This document shows positions 37,240 to 48,676 of a stretch of DNA of 64,000 nt, one piece after another. Origin of the DNA: Pyxicephalus adspersus (lineage: Eukaryota; Chordata; Amphibia; Anura; Pyxicephalidae); NCBI RefSeq assembly GCF_032062135.1, contig NC_092860.1, forward strand, positions 123,920,201 through 123,984,200. The letters are read 5' to 3'. The notes under the pieces are model-generated. The model worked only from the letters and a program-made list of their open reading frames with translations, was not told the origin of the DNA and made no database searches. Every line of letters begins with the position of its first letter. Position 1 is the stretch's first letter. A program made the position numbers and the translations under genes.

Positions 37240-37455
37240 GCACATACACATCCGAATGTAACATTACACATACACAGCCGAGTGTAACATTGCACATACA
37301 CATCCGAATGTAACATTGCACATACACAGCCGAGTGTAACATTGCACATACACAGCCGAGTGTAACGTTGCACATACACAGCCGAGTGTAACGTTGCACA
37401 TACACAGCCGAGTGTAACGTTGCACATACACAGCCGAGTGTAACATTGCACATAC
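37240..37455. repeat. 26-bp minisatellite, about 8 units
   Basis: The unit is acatacacagccgagtgtaa plus cgttgc (26 bp). Early units alternate tccgaatg with gccgagtg; the later five are nearly identical. Because 26 is not a multiple of 3, each reading frame cycles through all three phases, and the - strand has no stop in any phase. This gives three overlapping open frames (107, 89 and 75 codons) with a 26-residue period (CNVTLGCVCA...). They are artefacts of the repeat, not genes. Confidence 0.92.
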
Positions 37456-39290
37456 ATTTACAGTGCAGGACATAAACCACACAGAGACCACACAAACACT
37501 ATTTTAAGTTTTGCAGCTGAGCAGTAGGAAGCACCTTAATATAATTAGAACAGGAGTTTACTGAAAATCTACATTGATATGTTGCTGATGGTTTTATCTA
37601 GGTGGCTGCATACCTGATGTGTGCGTTGTTACAAGTGTTCTTGTGTTACTAAACCTGAAATCATGCATATTAAATAAAAATCACTGGATTCAAAGACATT
37701 TGTAATTGTGTATGTAAGGCACCAGGAACCGAATTATAAATGTGTAGGTTGTATTTATAATGGACTTGCCATTGCCGTTTTTTTTTCACATTCTTGAACA
37801 TCTGTAACACCAATATTTTCTGTTACAAAGGCAGATTTTTACTAAATTGTCTTTTCCTTATTTCCCATTGCTGTAGTAGCAGTATTTTGTTTTTTTCCTA
37901 TATAAATGAAGAGAGAGTTGGATAAAATGTCTCCCTGGGACCACAGGAAATGCTGATCATGATCTCAGAGATACCATCAGCATTTCTGCAATAACCCAAA
38001 TGCAGAAACAACTTTGGACAACTTTTGACTGCATAATTGTGACAGCAGCCATTAGGCAGTGTAATGGATGTTTCTTTTGCATGCTGTAAATGGCATCTGT
38101 TAGTAACATGCGGGATCCTAGCTTTTACTAAGCCTATTATGCTGATGGTGTTTTCTTTTGAGGAGCACTATTGGAGGTAAAATGTCCTGATTCCTAGTTT
38201 CCAGGTTTGGCAAGCGGTTTACATAGATGTAAGCACTCCATGTGTATATTCAGACACAGGTACATAAATGGCTCTGGGATCCTGTTGTGTACCTTCATAA
38301 TCTTTTCTAGATGAAAACAATATATACTGTAGCAGTTCCAGAATGGAAAGAATGCATACACATATTGTACAAGGAAGGCAATCTAAAAACAAACAGTGGC
38401 CGGAAAATGAATGCATTTGTTTAAAAGCTGCATCTACAAAAACCTGGATTTTGTTTAAACTGAACAGATCCGTAGATTTAAGGTCTTAATCCCCAAGCAG
38501 TTTAAAAATCTGATGTGCAAATGAAAACTCAAAGTGCAGCTGAGCAAAGCTGGTAGTTTTGGTGAGAAATTGTTGACTGCAGCTGATTGTGTGGACAGAT
38601 GAAGTACGGTACCAGACAGAAGTTTTATAGAGGGTTTAATATGTGTGAGGGAATGTAGGGAACCCAGTATCTGTCATATAAATGTATCACAGATGGAGGC
38701 TTATTCCAAATTGGTGTGTAGTATTTATTATACCTTGGGTGGAAATATTATACACTGGCCATATGAGGGCATTAAAGGTAAAAACTATTTGTACTGGCCA
38801 TTGGAGCCAATACAACATTCTCTTTTTATGTACAATGGTTGCTTTGGTAGTTAAACCTAAAGTGAGAAAACAATGACCACAGTGGTGTGTTCAGGGGGAC
38901 ATAACCTTCTCTGCATGCTTGTCCTTACATGCAGCCCCTGCCAGGGGCTTTGCTGCCCATGTACCCACTGCACACCGTAATGTGGCTTGCCTCCATTTAC
39001 CCAGTGCCCAATGTGAATAGAAAGCTGAAAGAACAGGTTGATTGCCAGGGCTAAGAAGAACGGCACAGTGGAAGTAATGAGATGCAGGGCAATACTTGCC
39101 AGTTTACCGATGACCTGAGAATGTTGGAGTTATTATTTCTTGTCCTGACACTTGCTGGGGGTAATGACTGGGGTAATAGACCTACCATATCCACCACTAT
39201 GTACACTTATTGTCACATAATGTATTACAGTTCTTTCAGAAAACTTTAATTGTGTGATGCCCAGTAATTGTCATGACTTCTGCCTTGTAT
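37456..39290. other. No gene seen
   Basis: Unique-looking sequence. 'tacactggccatatgagggc' and 'tgtactggccattggagcc' at 38752-38812 are a local near-duplication. Frames of 64-69 codons have no support. Confidence 0.45.
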
Positions 39291-39470
39291 TTAAGTGGAA
39301 CTAAAGTTAAAATTACAAGAAAAGGAAACCATGTAGGTTGTTTATTGCAGAAAGAACAGACAATGTCCCCTTTTCAATAAAATAAACTTACCTACCTGAT
39401 TGCATTAAAAAAAAAATACTCACCTGTCCTTGCACCTGTCGAACAGGCAGGTAATTATAATGTATTGCTG
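39291..39470 (-). repeat. Family E repeat, reverse copy
   Basis: Read on the - strand it has the 'ggggacattgtctgttcttt', 'ctgcaataaacaacc' and 'aactttagttccactt' blocks of family E. On the + strand it begins 'taagtggaactaaagtt', matching the terminal repeat seen at 11968-12312. Confidence 0.6.
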
Positions 39471-40010
39471 AAGGGACATTGATTGGTCCCTTGTATATTA
39501 ATAATAAGGCGTTTTTATATTATCAATTTTTTTTTTGTTGAGTTTGGTACCACTTTATTTCTGTGGATGTTTAGATCACCTTTTACTTATTTATGAGTAC
39601 ATTGTAACTGTTTACAAGGAAATAGGTATGCCTTAGTAAGCTAAAGGTTGCTGCTCATAAAAAAAAAAAAATGTTTTGTTGAGAATGTATATGGCTTTGT
39701 TCTGTTCAGTGTAAGTGGGCACAAGGTAATGAAAGGTTTTTTACTGTCTCACTTGCAGTGTTGCAGCGTTTTCAGGGAAAGAAGAAATGTATTCTACCAA
39801 GGAGAAATGTATCCATTTGTACTAAGAGCCTAATTTTGAGATGCAGATGCAGCATGGCACCTCATTAAACAGTGAGATAGTATGTGTTCACACTCTAATT
39901 GTGTTTTTAAACTTTTTAAATGAATATGAATGTAGGTAAATTGTTGGGTATATTTTCTGTTGTCCTGGAGTTTAAATGGGCTCTAAAGGAGAACCAGGGC
40001 CAGACTATGG
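39471..40010. other. No gene seen
   Basis: AT-rich, with an A12 run near 39660. No shared repeat, no coding-like frame. Confidence 0.5.
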
Positions 40011-40176
40011 CAGTGTTCTCCCCAGCCCCTTTTAGCCGGGTGCACCACCTGGCACATTTCAGTAACCACCCGGCTGTTTTTGGGTGGATACTGAACAGTT
40101 TGGTCAAAATATGGGGGCTGCCCCCCCACCAAAAATTTCTTCCCACCCAGGCTAAATAAATTACTGGGTTGAGATA
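40011..40176 (+). repeat. Family A repeat, first of a close pair
   Basis: It starts cagtgttctccccagccc, with 'ttttagccgggtgcaccacc', the hairpin accacccggctgtttttggg and its partner, and 'cttcccacccaggc'. The right end has decayed to 'actgggttgagatattc'. The 141-codon - frame (39916-40341) is this copy and the next one read through; its repeated NHPKTAGW motif is the repeat in translation. Confidence 0.88.
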
Positions 40177-40203
40177 TTCATCCATGCCACAATACACATA
40201 CAC

Positions 40204-40375
40204 CACTGTTCTCCCAGGCCTTTTTAGCTGGGCACACCACCCAACACTTTTCGTGAACCACCCGGCTGTTTTTGGGTGGTTGGTGAAGAGTTGGAAAACA
40301 AAACAATTGTAGGCTGCCACCTGCCTACAATTTTTTCCCACTCAGCTCAAAAAAATGTCTGGGTTGGCCCACAGT
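40204..40375 (+). repeat. Family A repeat, second of a close pair
   Basis: It lies 28 bp after the first copy in the same orientation: cactgttctcccaggcc, 'ttttagctgggcacaccacc', the same hairpin, 'ggctgccacctgcctacaat', 'tctgggttggcccacagtg'. The two differ throughout, so they are probably independent insertions or an old duplication. Confidence 0.88.
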
Positions 40376-40498
40376 GTGTAAATATGCATGTATATGTGTA
40401 TATAGTGTATGTCCATGGTGGTACAGTTATGTTCCATTCAGGGGTGGTGCTGAAATGGGGTTGGGGTGCTGTGCACTGAGCTGCGTAAACATAACCTC

Positions 40499-40640
40499 TG
40501 CACCTTTTACATTACATACATATGTCCCCTGCACCTTTTACATTAACCTTTTACATTACATACATATGTCCCTTGCACCTTTTACATTACATACATATGG
40601 CCCCTGCACCTTTTACATTACATACATATGTCCCCTGCAC
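40499..40640. repeat. 31-bp tandem repeat, about 4 units
   Basis: The unit is tgcaccttttacattacata plus catatgtcccc. The second junction carries an extra partial unit ('acattaaccttttacattac'), suggesting slippage. The + frame repeats LHTYGPCTF-like residues only because of the array. Confidence 0.9.
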
Positions 40641-43600
40641 TAAAATGCATTATAGTGACAAATGGCTGTAGGCTGCTCATCCCAAACTCCCTAACAAAGT
40701 TCTTATTAACTTCTGTGAAAAAGAAAAGTAAGATTTAAAAGCAAAAAAGAACATATTGGTATGGTTAATTAAATATATTCTGATTATCAGATATTCAGTA
40801 ATTATTTTGTTTTAAAATCCTGAAATATTTATTATGAGCTTCCATTGTTTTTGTAGTAAGTGCCTCATCTTGAGTGATTCCATTCATCTCCCAGCATATC
40901 CCTGTAAACAAGATGTGTATTATTTTGCCCCTGAGATTGCCTGTGTTCTGCTCGTTCTCTGGGAACAGGACCTTGGCTGAATCACTCTGTCTGGCATTGC
41001 TTTTTATATTACTTTTTAAGTAACGCAGTGGAAAAGAACAGATGGAGGCAAGCACCAACATTGGAATTATAAGTATTAAAATACAAAGCCAGCCCATGTG
41101 GAAACATATTGACGCATGCCAGTTCAACATATGCCAAGCAACAGGCTTGTAAAGAGAGATCATTTAACCTTTTGCTGTAATATAATTGTACACAATGTAC
41201 CCTAAAATGCACAAATTAATTAGGAATAAATTCCCTTTTTCATGTAAATCAGCATGCTTCTGTTTAATAGCAGGGACAAATCATGAGAACACTATGGGCT
41301 GAGTAAGGAATGGGTAAAACAGAAAGTCTATGTATACATTAAAAACAATAGGTTGACCTTCTCTTTTTGGATGCACACTTAAATGTGCAGAAGATACACT
41401 TTAGTGAAAGCTGCCAATGTTCTTTTTGCAGAAGCATGTTATGGGCCTTTTCTGGCATTAAACAACTACAAAGGTTTGCCAGTTGCTTTATCATATTGCC
41501 ATTTGTTTGCAGCAGAATTTGCCAACCTGTGCATGTTTTGACAACACTTTAAATATGCATAAACTCTGCTACTTCTCCCAAGTTACATTCCAATGAGACC
41601 AACGTAATTGGAATTCCATGGCTCTTACTACCTGGCTCAAAAACTGGGGCTGAGTAAATAGCTGAGCATATCTTGTCCCATTGCCCTAGTAATGTCTCAC
41701 TTGGACAGAACACTTTGTTTTCCCAGAATCCCATGGGACCTGCTTGTTTACATGATGGCTCAGGGGAAAACATTTGAGAGTACCTCGGTTATCTGCAGGG
41801 CAGCCAAACACTCTTGGCTATCTGTCATGTCCAAAAACCACACAGCCTGACTGCCTTAGCACTTACGTGGAGCTCTTACAGGGTGTGTGTTTTCTGATCT
41901 TCCCTCTTTTATGACTCTGAAACGCTCTGGTCATATCATTCAGCAAAACATTGGGTTTATATACAAAGATTCCTGCTTCTCCAATGTCCTACATGGTTTA
42001 AAGGGAAATAAACTAAGTATGGAGGCTGCCATTGCTCATCCCCCCTTGTTAAAATACCAGTTGACTGGTTATGTTGATCTGGAGAATCCTAGGTTCTGGG
42101 CAGGAAAACAAATGCAGGCTGGGTCTTCTGGTCCTAATCTAGCTTTATTTTCTACATGTGTGTTCTATGTTAGTCACCGAGAATGTGTTTAAGCCAAAGA
42201 CAGCCAGGAAAATGGTTTTTGGAAGAACTCAATAGCAGCACCTTTAGGGGGACTGCCTTTTTAAACAAAACTTGAAAAAAGCGAAAAAAAGAAAATTTCA
42301 GTAAATGTTAATAAATCCTTAAGTCCTTATCCTCTAAAATAACATTATCAGTTATGTTGCTTCCACCACCTCTATGTGCTAAATGCTGCATAAACAAAGG
42401 AAAGTTTTTTTTTAAAATTTGGTTCTAAAGTGTTTATTTTTTCTTTCCTTTTTTTAGCATTTTCTTTACAGTGAATAGAGGGAAGCAATTTAAGTTGAAA
42501 ATAATATATTATTTAAGTGGAATTATTGCTTTAATCAAAAACAATGTTGTTTTTGCAGCGTTTTCACATACTTTATCTATTAGCACATGCACAGTGTTTT
42601 AGTTTATAATGGAAAGTTGTGGCATTCTTTAGTTGTCTCCTCTTCCTTGTGTGGGGGAAGTATAAAGTATTTACATTGCTATAGACTGGAGGTCTACTAT
42701 AACAGTACCTTGAGTAATCCTTGCTTCATATATTTGGTATACATCATTTCTTGTTTTGGAAGTGTCCTAAAGGGACAGTTGAAGGGCAGAAACCAACACA
42801 AGGATGAATATAGAGTGCTCAGTAATTGTGGATCATAGAAGTCAGAATACAAATAAATAAAAACTGTTATCCATATGATAGTACTCTTTTTGTTACGCTT
42901 TTTTTTTTTTTTTTACCAAATCATATATTGATAAAGAAAAGGTTGGGTGTACTTACAGTAGCCCACATGCACAGGAAAGTGATCTATGCATTTTGATGAA
43001 TACAGCCATGACAGCAGCAAGGAACCACATTTTTCTTTGAGACCATGGGACTAGTTCAGTTTGGTTTTTAGCTGATATGCAAAAAAAAAAAAAAAAAAGA
43101 TGAAAATAACCTCAAATCATGTAGCATGTCCTAGGTATTAGTAACATTGCCTGTTCAAAAATGTGTCAAAGAGCCAACATCACAGCAGTCCTCAGAAAAT
43201 CCCAATATTGTCTGTGCACCCACGCTTTTAAATATATCCCTTCCAATCTTTAAATAGTGTTTTCTGGCTGCTGTTATTCTTTCATACACTTGACAATGTG
43301 AGGAATTCTGTTCTTGGCAGAAAGCTTTGAGGCATGAAATCCTGTTTGCTACCACGTGGTTTTATCCTCGGTTACACTATGTTACAGACGTGGTTGGCAG
43401 ATGATGTGAAGTGTCAGCTGGGAGTGAGCAGGTCCAGGGATTAGACTGGTGTTTAGTAGAGTGCACTGTCTGCATTACACTGTCATAATATTTGCCTTTT
43501 TAAGTGATAGTTCTGTAGTTTAGTCTTCTCCTCTGCTTCAGGAAATGGCTTTGTCTTTTCTATTATGTGCTAAGAGATTAATGAAAGTTGGTAACTGGGA

Positions 43601-43666
43601 GGTTCTTTTTGGGGGTGTGTGAGTGTCCTAAAACATCTGTGGGTATGGAAAATTTGTGTACATTTC
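40641..43666. other. No assigned gene; repeat-free block 40795-41200
   Basis: 40795-41200 is repeat-free with mixed composition and carries a 122-codon - frame (40795-41163, MISLYKPVAWHML...) without a recognised domain; it could be a noncoding conserved block. 41887-42192 (+, 101 codons) is similar. T and A runs lie at 42899-42914 and 43081-43098. Nothing firm. Confidence 0.35.
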
Positions 43667-43829
43667 CAGTGTTCTCACCAGCCCCTTTTAGCTGGGTGCA
43701 CCACCCGGCACTTTTCAGTAACCCCCCCGGCTGTTTTGGGTGGTTATGAAGAGTTGGGTCACAATACGGGGGCTACCACCCGCCTACGATTTCTTCCCAC
43801 CCGGCTTAAACAAATGTCTGGTGTGAACA
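43667..43829 (+). repeat. Family A repeat
   Basis: cagtgttctcaccagcccc, 'agctgggtgcaccacccggc', 'ggctgttttgggtggttatg', 'gtcacaatacgggggctacc', 'ctggtgtgaacatgg'. The right end has lost the final cactg. It sits about 55 bp left of the TA-flanked element. Confidence 0.88.
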
Positions 43830-43885
43830 TGGATTTCTGTTTGCCTATAACTGAAAAAATATCTAGGCCAATCTGTTATTGGGAA

Positions 43886-44403
43886 TACCGTATTTTTCGC
43901 CGTATAAGACGCTCCGGAATATAAGACGCACCCAATTTTAAAGGAGGAAAATCTAGAAAAAAAGATTCTGAAAGATCATTCCCCTTCTGATCACTCATGT
44001 GCCATTCATACCCTTATTCCCCTTCTGATCACTCATGTGCCATTCAAATTCCCTTTCTGATCACTCTGTGTCATTCAAACTCCCCTTCTGATCACTCTGT
44101 CATTCAAATTCCCCTTCTGATCACTCTGTGCTTTTTTTCTATTGTACGGCAGTTAGGACAGGGAACAGCAGGTGGCGCTGTGCCGGCTTCTTTCGCTTTG
44201 CTTTACAGACAGGAGAAAACACGATGCTGGCAGAGGAGAGAAGAGAGACACGCTGCAGCCAGAGACACACGCAGGATCGGGTATCGGGTGAGTATAATAT
44301 TTTAATTATTTTTTTTAACACATTTGTCGTATAGGACGCACTAACTTTTCCCCCCCAGTTTTGGGGAAGCAAAAGTGCGTCTTATATGGCAAAAAATACG
44401 GTA
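43886..44403. mobile_element. TA-flanked terminal-inverted-repeat element with internal tandem repeat
   Basis: The left end taccgtatttttcgccgtat plus aagacgc mirrors the right end gcgtcttatatggcaaaaaa plus tacggta, arms of about 27 bp. Both ends abut TA, compatible with a TA target duplication (Tc1/mariner-like) if TA is outside the repeat. An imperfect tandem repeat of about 30-37 bp (ccccttctgatcactctgtg plus tcattcaaatt) fills 43977-44131. A GC-rich core at 44155-44285 holds a CTCF-like motif. There is no transposase; the 102-codon frame is not similar to one. The family looks like one I associate with many vertebrates, but the superfamily is not certain. Confidence 0.85.
44165..44179 (+). 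promoter_or_regulatory. Candidate CTCF motif inside a transposon (+)
   Basis: acagcaggtggcgct fits CCASNAGRKGGCRSY at 14 of 15 positions, the first base being the only mismatch. It lies in the GC-rich core of the TA-flanked element. Transposon-carried CTCF sites are well known in mammals (for example in SINE B2); here the claim rests on motif match only. Confidence 0.5.
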
Positions 44404-44791
44404 AGTTTTGCTTATGATTTTTTGGCTAATGAATAAAAATAATATAATCTTTTTGCAGTAAACATAAAATATCACATCTGTACCATATATATTTTTTTCA
44501 CTTGGAGGAAGTGCTTAAGGAAGCTTTGCATCTCTTTAACAAACTGACATATTGCCGTTCTATACCAGACTAAATGTTTTGATTGGACCCTAATAACGGG
44601 CTTATAGATTATTACCTGGACCAATTATGGAACTTTTCTCTCTCTCATCTAACTTAAAATGACTCCTCAAGATGTTGAGGGAGAAGACAACGCAGTTCTG
44701 GGTCTTCGTATTACAAGTCCTAGCTTGTTCTGTAATGATACATAATAGAGACCTAACAAGCTCTATTTATAAAACAGGGAATCAAACATCC
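44404..44791. other. No gene seen
   Basis: Unique-looking AT-rich sequence between two DNA transposons. Confidence 0.5.
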
Positions 44792-45319
44792 CTTTAAACC
44801 AGGGGTTGGCAAACTTTTTGGACCACTAGGCTATTTCAGGAGGTCAAGAAGGCACACTAGGCCAAAAGAAACAAAGTGTCCAAGAAAGGTTTTTTCCACA
44901 AGCGAGCGGCCTCAGTCTTCCTCGTTGTAGTCTCTGTACATGTGCGCATGCTTGGCATCGAAATGCCCCTTGAGATTTGACCGCTTGAAAGTGCTGTTGG
45001 TGTCGTTGCACACTAAACACGGCTTTGTTGCTGCATTGGATGGAGAATAATTTATCCGTTCATTCGGGGTTGAAGACACGATGTTTGAGGCCAACCTTCC
45101 GTAGACTGGTAGCTGCGCGTTGCTTCTGCTCTTACTAGGCATAGTAATTGGGTTTATGGTGCGGAAACTCGATGATATTGTGGAAACTCGCAATAACGCT
45201 ACAATTCAGTTAGGCCGACTCCAACAATAAATAACAAGGGGGGGCGTTAGGCCAGACTGGAATACTGGCTAGGCTGTATTCGGCCTAATGGCCGGAGTTT
45301 GCCTACCTCTGCCTTAAAC
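44792..45319 (-). mobile_element. hAT deletion derivative with BED-finger relic
   Basis: The element spans 44800-45311, with ends caggggttggcaaac and gtttgcctacctctg, an inverted pair with one mismatch. It is flanked by CTTTAAAC (44792-44799) and CCTTAAAC (45312-45319), an 8-bp target duplication with one change. It keeps the first part of a transposase on the - strand and has lost the catalytic part, so it could move only with help from a full-length relative. Confidence 0.92.
44912..45193 (-). pseudogene. N-terminal fragment of a hAT transposase (BED-type zinc finger)
   Basis: The frame is 93 codons; a second ATG at residue 18 (MPSKSRSN...) may be the true start. Residues 57-86 contain the C-x2-C (C59, C62) and H-x4-H (H77, H82) pattern of a BED-type finger, in the context KPCLVCNDTNSTFKRSNLKG then HFDAKHA. 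This resembles the N-terminal finger of hAT transposases and of domesticated relatives such as the ZBED/SCAND3/FAM200 proteins ('NLRRHYETKHA'). A BED finger binds the transposon ends. The frame stops after YNEED where the linker and RNase-H-like catalytic domain should begin; those are missing (autonomous hAT proteins usually have about 600 residues). It is open but truncated. It might be a leftover, or a short DNA-binding protein if transcribed. Confidence 0.8.
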
Positions 45320-46899
45320 ATTCCCTCATGGCTATAAATTACTGCCATTTAAACACATGGACATGGAAGATTCCCACAAGGGATCAAAAGTGATTGCTTT
45401 ATCAACATAGAAAACAAATCAAGAAAATGCTGTTATAGGGACAGCTGGGGTAATGCTTGGCTTGGCATATATTGCAATTGAATAAAACAATATTTGTTCA
45501 GATTAATAAATACATCAGAGTAGGCACCATTGTGAAGGATTGAGCCAAATCAGTAAGCCAAGAAAGCCATCTGATTAAGACACCACTATTATACCATACC
45601 ATAGTTTCATACTCCAGCATGACCATTACAAAATAGCTGGCATCTATTTCAAAATGTATTATTTAGTAATCTAGACCATTTATAAGGAATTTTACATCCC
45701 CACCTACCAGTACATGTCTGAAGTTACATGTGCTTTTACATGTTTTTCCTGTGCACTTTCCCACTGAGATAAGGGAGAAGGCAGCTTTTGTTACCCCACT
45801 ACATACAAATGATGTAAATATGATTAAATAGCATGAAGCGCACGTTGAGCTTGTAAGTGTTCATTGTATAAACTGATGTTCTTTATTAGGAAGAAAATAC
45901 CTTGCAAAGCATTTTGTTCTGGCCAACAATGACTCCTAAGATCGAGTTTGAGTGTTTTTGTGCTTGTCCAGCAGTGAATAAATGAAACACCTTGTATGGT
46001 GTTGTGTTGTAATTATAGTCACTTGTACAGTATGCCATGGAACATGTTGGTTCGTTATATGTAATTAAAAAAAAGAATGGAAGTGTTTTCACAAGAGCAG
46101 AACATTTAAAGGGCTCAATGCCACTACAGAAAGATTTACATAGTCTCTCTTCTGCAATGTACACTTTCATTGCCTTGTTTTTCCCTCTTTGTTGTAAACT
46201 GTGACAGAAACCATATTTCTGGGAGATCTGAACTGGCCATTAGTCTCTTCTTGATTCCCTGAGGAACATGAGGGCATGACTGGATGCTTTTCATGGATAT
46301 TTTCCTCTTCGTGTAGATCCCATGGGGAGCAGAAGATGGAATTATGGAGTATCTGTGCCATTATTTCAGCACTTAATTGTTGTGCTGTAGACCATTTTAC
46401 TTTTAGAGCATGATTTACTGTACTCGAGACGTCTCTAGGGGAGAAGAAAAAAACCATAGACCCGGCATGTGCTATAGCTCGCTTGTCATAGTTTGTGTTT
46501 CTGAAGTACAGCTAAAGAATTGTATTAGCATGGGTGGGAAACACTGTCAGTCTACTCAATAAGGGATTTAAAACACATTTAATTAGGGAAAGAGTTAGAC
46601 GTCTTTATTGCTATGTGCCACCTTTGGAAAGATTTGCCCTCACTTCCAGACCAGGTAACAGGTGTCAAACAGAACAAAAGGAAAGTTTTTTCAATCTGGA
46701 CACAGAAATTCAACATAGGTTCCACTTTTTCTCCAATGTAAATATTTAAAAGTTTTGGCTGGTGCATTGTAATGCAAACATTTAAATATCTGCAAACATT
46801 TTTTTTGTAAAAAAACAAGATGTCAGTGGCTGTATTATGTAATAACCTCTTGCATGCATGTGTGTGTTATGTCAATTAAAGGAAGGACATTCTAGACCT
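45312..46899. other. No assigned gene; repeat-free block 45880-46460
   Basis: 45886-46170 and 46167-46457 are adjacent - strand frames (94 and 96 codons) in repeat-free, mixed-composition sequence (MVFFFSPRDVSSTVNHA...). No domain was recognised. The block could be a conserved noncoding element; the evidence is weak. Confidence 0.3.
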
Positions 46900-47050
46900 A
46901 AAATTCAGTAAGCTGGGTGGGAAGAAGCTGGAGGCAGGTGATGAACCCTGTATTGTGACCCAACTTTTCAGTTACCACCCAAAAACAGGTGGGTGGTTAC
47001 TGAAAAGTGCCGGGTGGTGCGCCCAGCTAAAAGAGCCTGGGGGAACACTG
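46900..47050 (-). repeat. Family A repeat, reverse copy
   Basis: agtaagctgggtgggaaga, 'ctgtattgtgacccaacttt', the hairpin ccacccaaaaacaggtgggt, 'gtgccgggtggtgcgcccag', and the end 'ctgggggaacactg' at 47050. The complement of the end reads cagtgttccccc. Confidence 0.88.
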
Positions 47051-47298
47051 CAAGGATCCCGACATACCCTTGGCATGCTGAGCAATGGCTACAAAGAATA
47101 AATGTGAATAAGCACATTGTAAGTGCAGGCCATATTTTGTATTAAAGGTCCTATAATTCTTTTACAACTCAAATATTATTTATATTTTAACAGTTATATA
47201 GACTGGGAGTTATTGGTATATGAATCTACAGAGTTCATGCCCATGGTATTTCAACCTAGGACATAATGATTTCTAGTCAACGGCGGTAATCATTTACA

Positions 47299-47592
47299 GA
47301 AGTGTTTCTCAACTAGGGTTCTGTGGAATCCTGGGGTTTTTTCCAGAGGTTTTTAGGGGTTCCTTGAGCAATAAGCTGTTTGTGACCCTCAGTTTACAGA
47401 CACCAATGATATTTTGGCTATTTTTAGTGGGGCCATTACTCCCAGTGGGCAGCAATGTAAGAGGCATTCTTCCCACTGACCATCATGCCAATGTACTGTG
47501 AGCTGTGGATTTAGTAATTGTAGCAGGGGTTATTTGAAGACCTACAAGTTATTTCAAGGGTTTTCCCATGTTGAAAAGGTCGAGAAAGGCTG
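47299..47592 (-). repeat. Family G hAT-like MITE, reverse copy
   Basis: The left end gaagtgtttctcaactaggg and the right end 'aaaaggtcgagaaaggctg' carry 'gggcagcaatgtaagaggca' and 'catgccaatgtactgtgagc', the reverse complements of blocks in 17324-17601. No clean 8-bp duplication is visible (catttaca against cattaagg), so an end may have eroded. Confidence 0.8.
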
Positions 47593-48509
47593 CATTAAGG
47601 TTTATGCAGTTACCAGTCCATGTATCTGCACAGTTTTGTATGGGCTGTTTTGTTAAAATGTTCTTTCCTGAAAGTTTTTTTTATTTCTTTTATGAAAGTT
47701 TAAAGTAAACAGAGTTGATATTGGTTGTACATGTCCATATTGGGGTTCTTGTACACTAAAGTTCCATCAGACTTTGGGATGTTATATTGAAATTGTTTCA
47801 TATGAAGCATTTTATTGCCGCAACATCTAGTAAAGGATTCTGGAATGATCCCATTTTCGGTGTTAAAGATTCTATTAAAATATCAGGTCATAGATAATAT
47901 ACAGTTTTGGGTCAGATTTGTATGAACACGCTCTAAAGAATGTCACATTCAGCTGTTTGTGGTGGTTCATAACCTATGATCTGGATACTGGTTTATTACA
48001 GACTGCATTCTGAGCAATGATGATGATGTGCAAAGTGTGGTAACCAATGGTTTTCTAATAAAAATATTTCTCATTAGCTTTTATAGACAAGTCATATTCA
48101 CTGGTATGGAATGCATTTCTTCTATTCAGTTTTCAGGTCACCTTTCTTAATAACTAAGCACTGTCTGTGTTCTGAGTAATTGAATGTTGTAGTTCGTTGT
48201 CATCTTTTTAGAAAATGTACGCTTGGCGGTAATTAGGGAAAGTTTGCTGTCTGCTTCTGCTCTTTTTGCTTTTCTAAGTTGCCTTGTATAGAATGTGTAG
48301 TGGGAGAAGAACATGAGTACAAGGATCATTGTTGTAGCACAGGACAGTTGTCTGACAGCAGCTGGTAATGAAGCAGTAACAGCCATGATGTTCAGCTGCA
48401 GCTTCAGAGATCATTTTATTAAATGTCTGAGCATTCATCCCATCGCCTCTTAATCACTGAGTATGGTATATAGACTCTGCTTGCCTTGAAACTGAGATAT
48501 TGAAGACAA
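47593..48509. other. No gene seen
   Basis: Unique-looking sequence. The - frame at 48147-48386 (MAVTASLPAAVRQLSC...) has balanced composition but no support. Confidence 0.4.
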
Positions 48510-48676
48510 TGGCTCTGATTTATTAATGCTATCCAAGGCTGCAGAGGATACACATTTATCAGTGAACCTGGGTGGTTCAGCAAACCTGGAATGGATCTGG
48601 TCCAGGATTCAAAATATTTGCTAGCAAGTAGCAAATGACTTTTAGGAAATCCTTTACAGGTTTGCTGGATCACCCA
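48510..48676. repeat. Family D foldback element, truncated copy 2
   Basis: 'tggctctgatttattaatgc', 'gaacctgggtggttcagcaa', 'acctggaatggatctggtcc', 'caggtttgctggatcaccca'. The second arm breaks off at 48676, exactly where a family C (ATT)n tract begins, so either C inserted here or the arm was deleted. Confidence 0.85.

Noticed and set aside
37134..37495. Three overlapping Cys-rich frames of 75-107 codons
   Set aside because: Produced by the 26-bp minisatellite, which has no stops in any phase on that strand.
39916..40341. 141-codon open frame with repeated NHPKTAGW
   Set aside because: It is two family A repeats read through; the same peptide appears in every reverse-read copy.
40795..41163. 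122-codon open frame, - strand
   Set aside because: No recognised domain, splice signals or start context.
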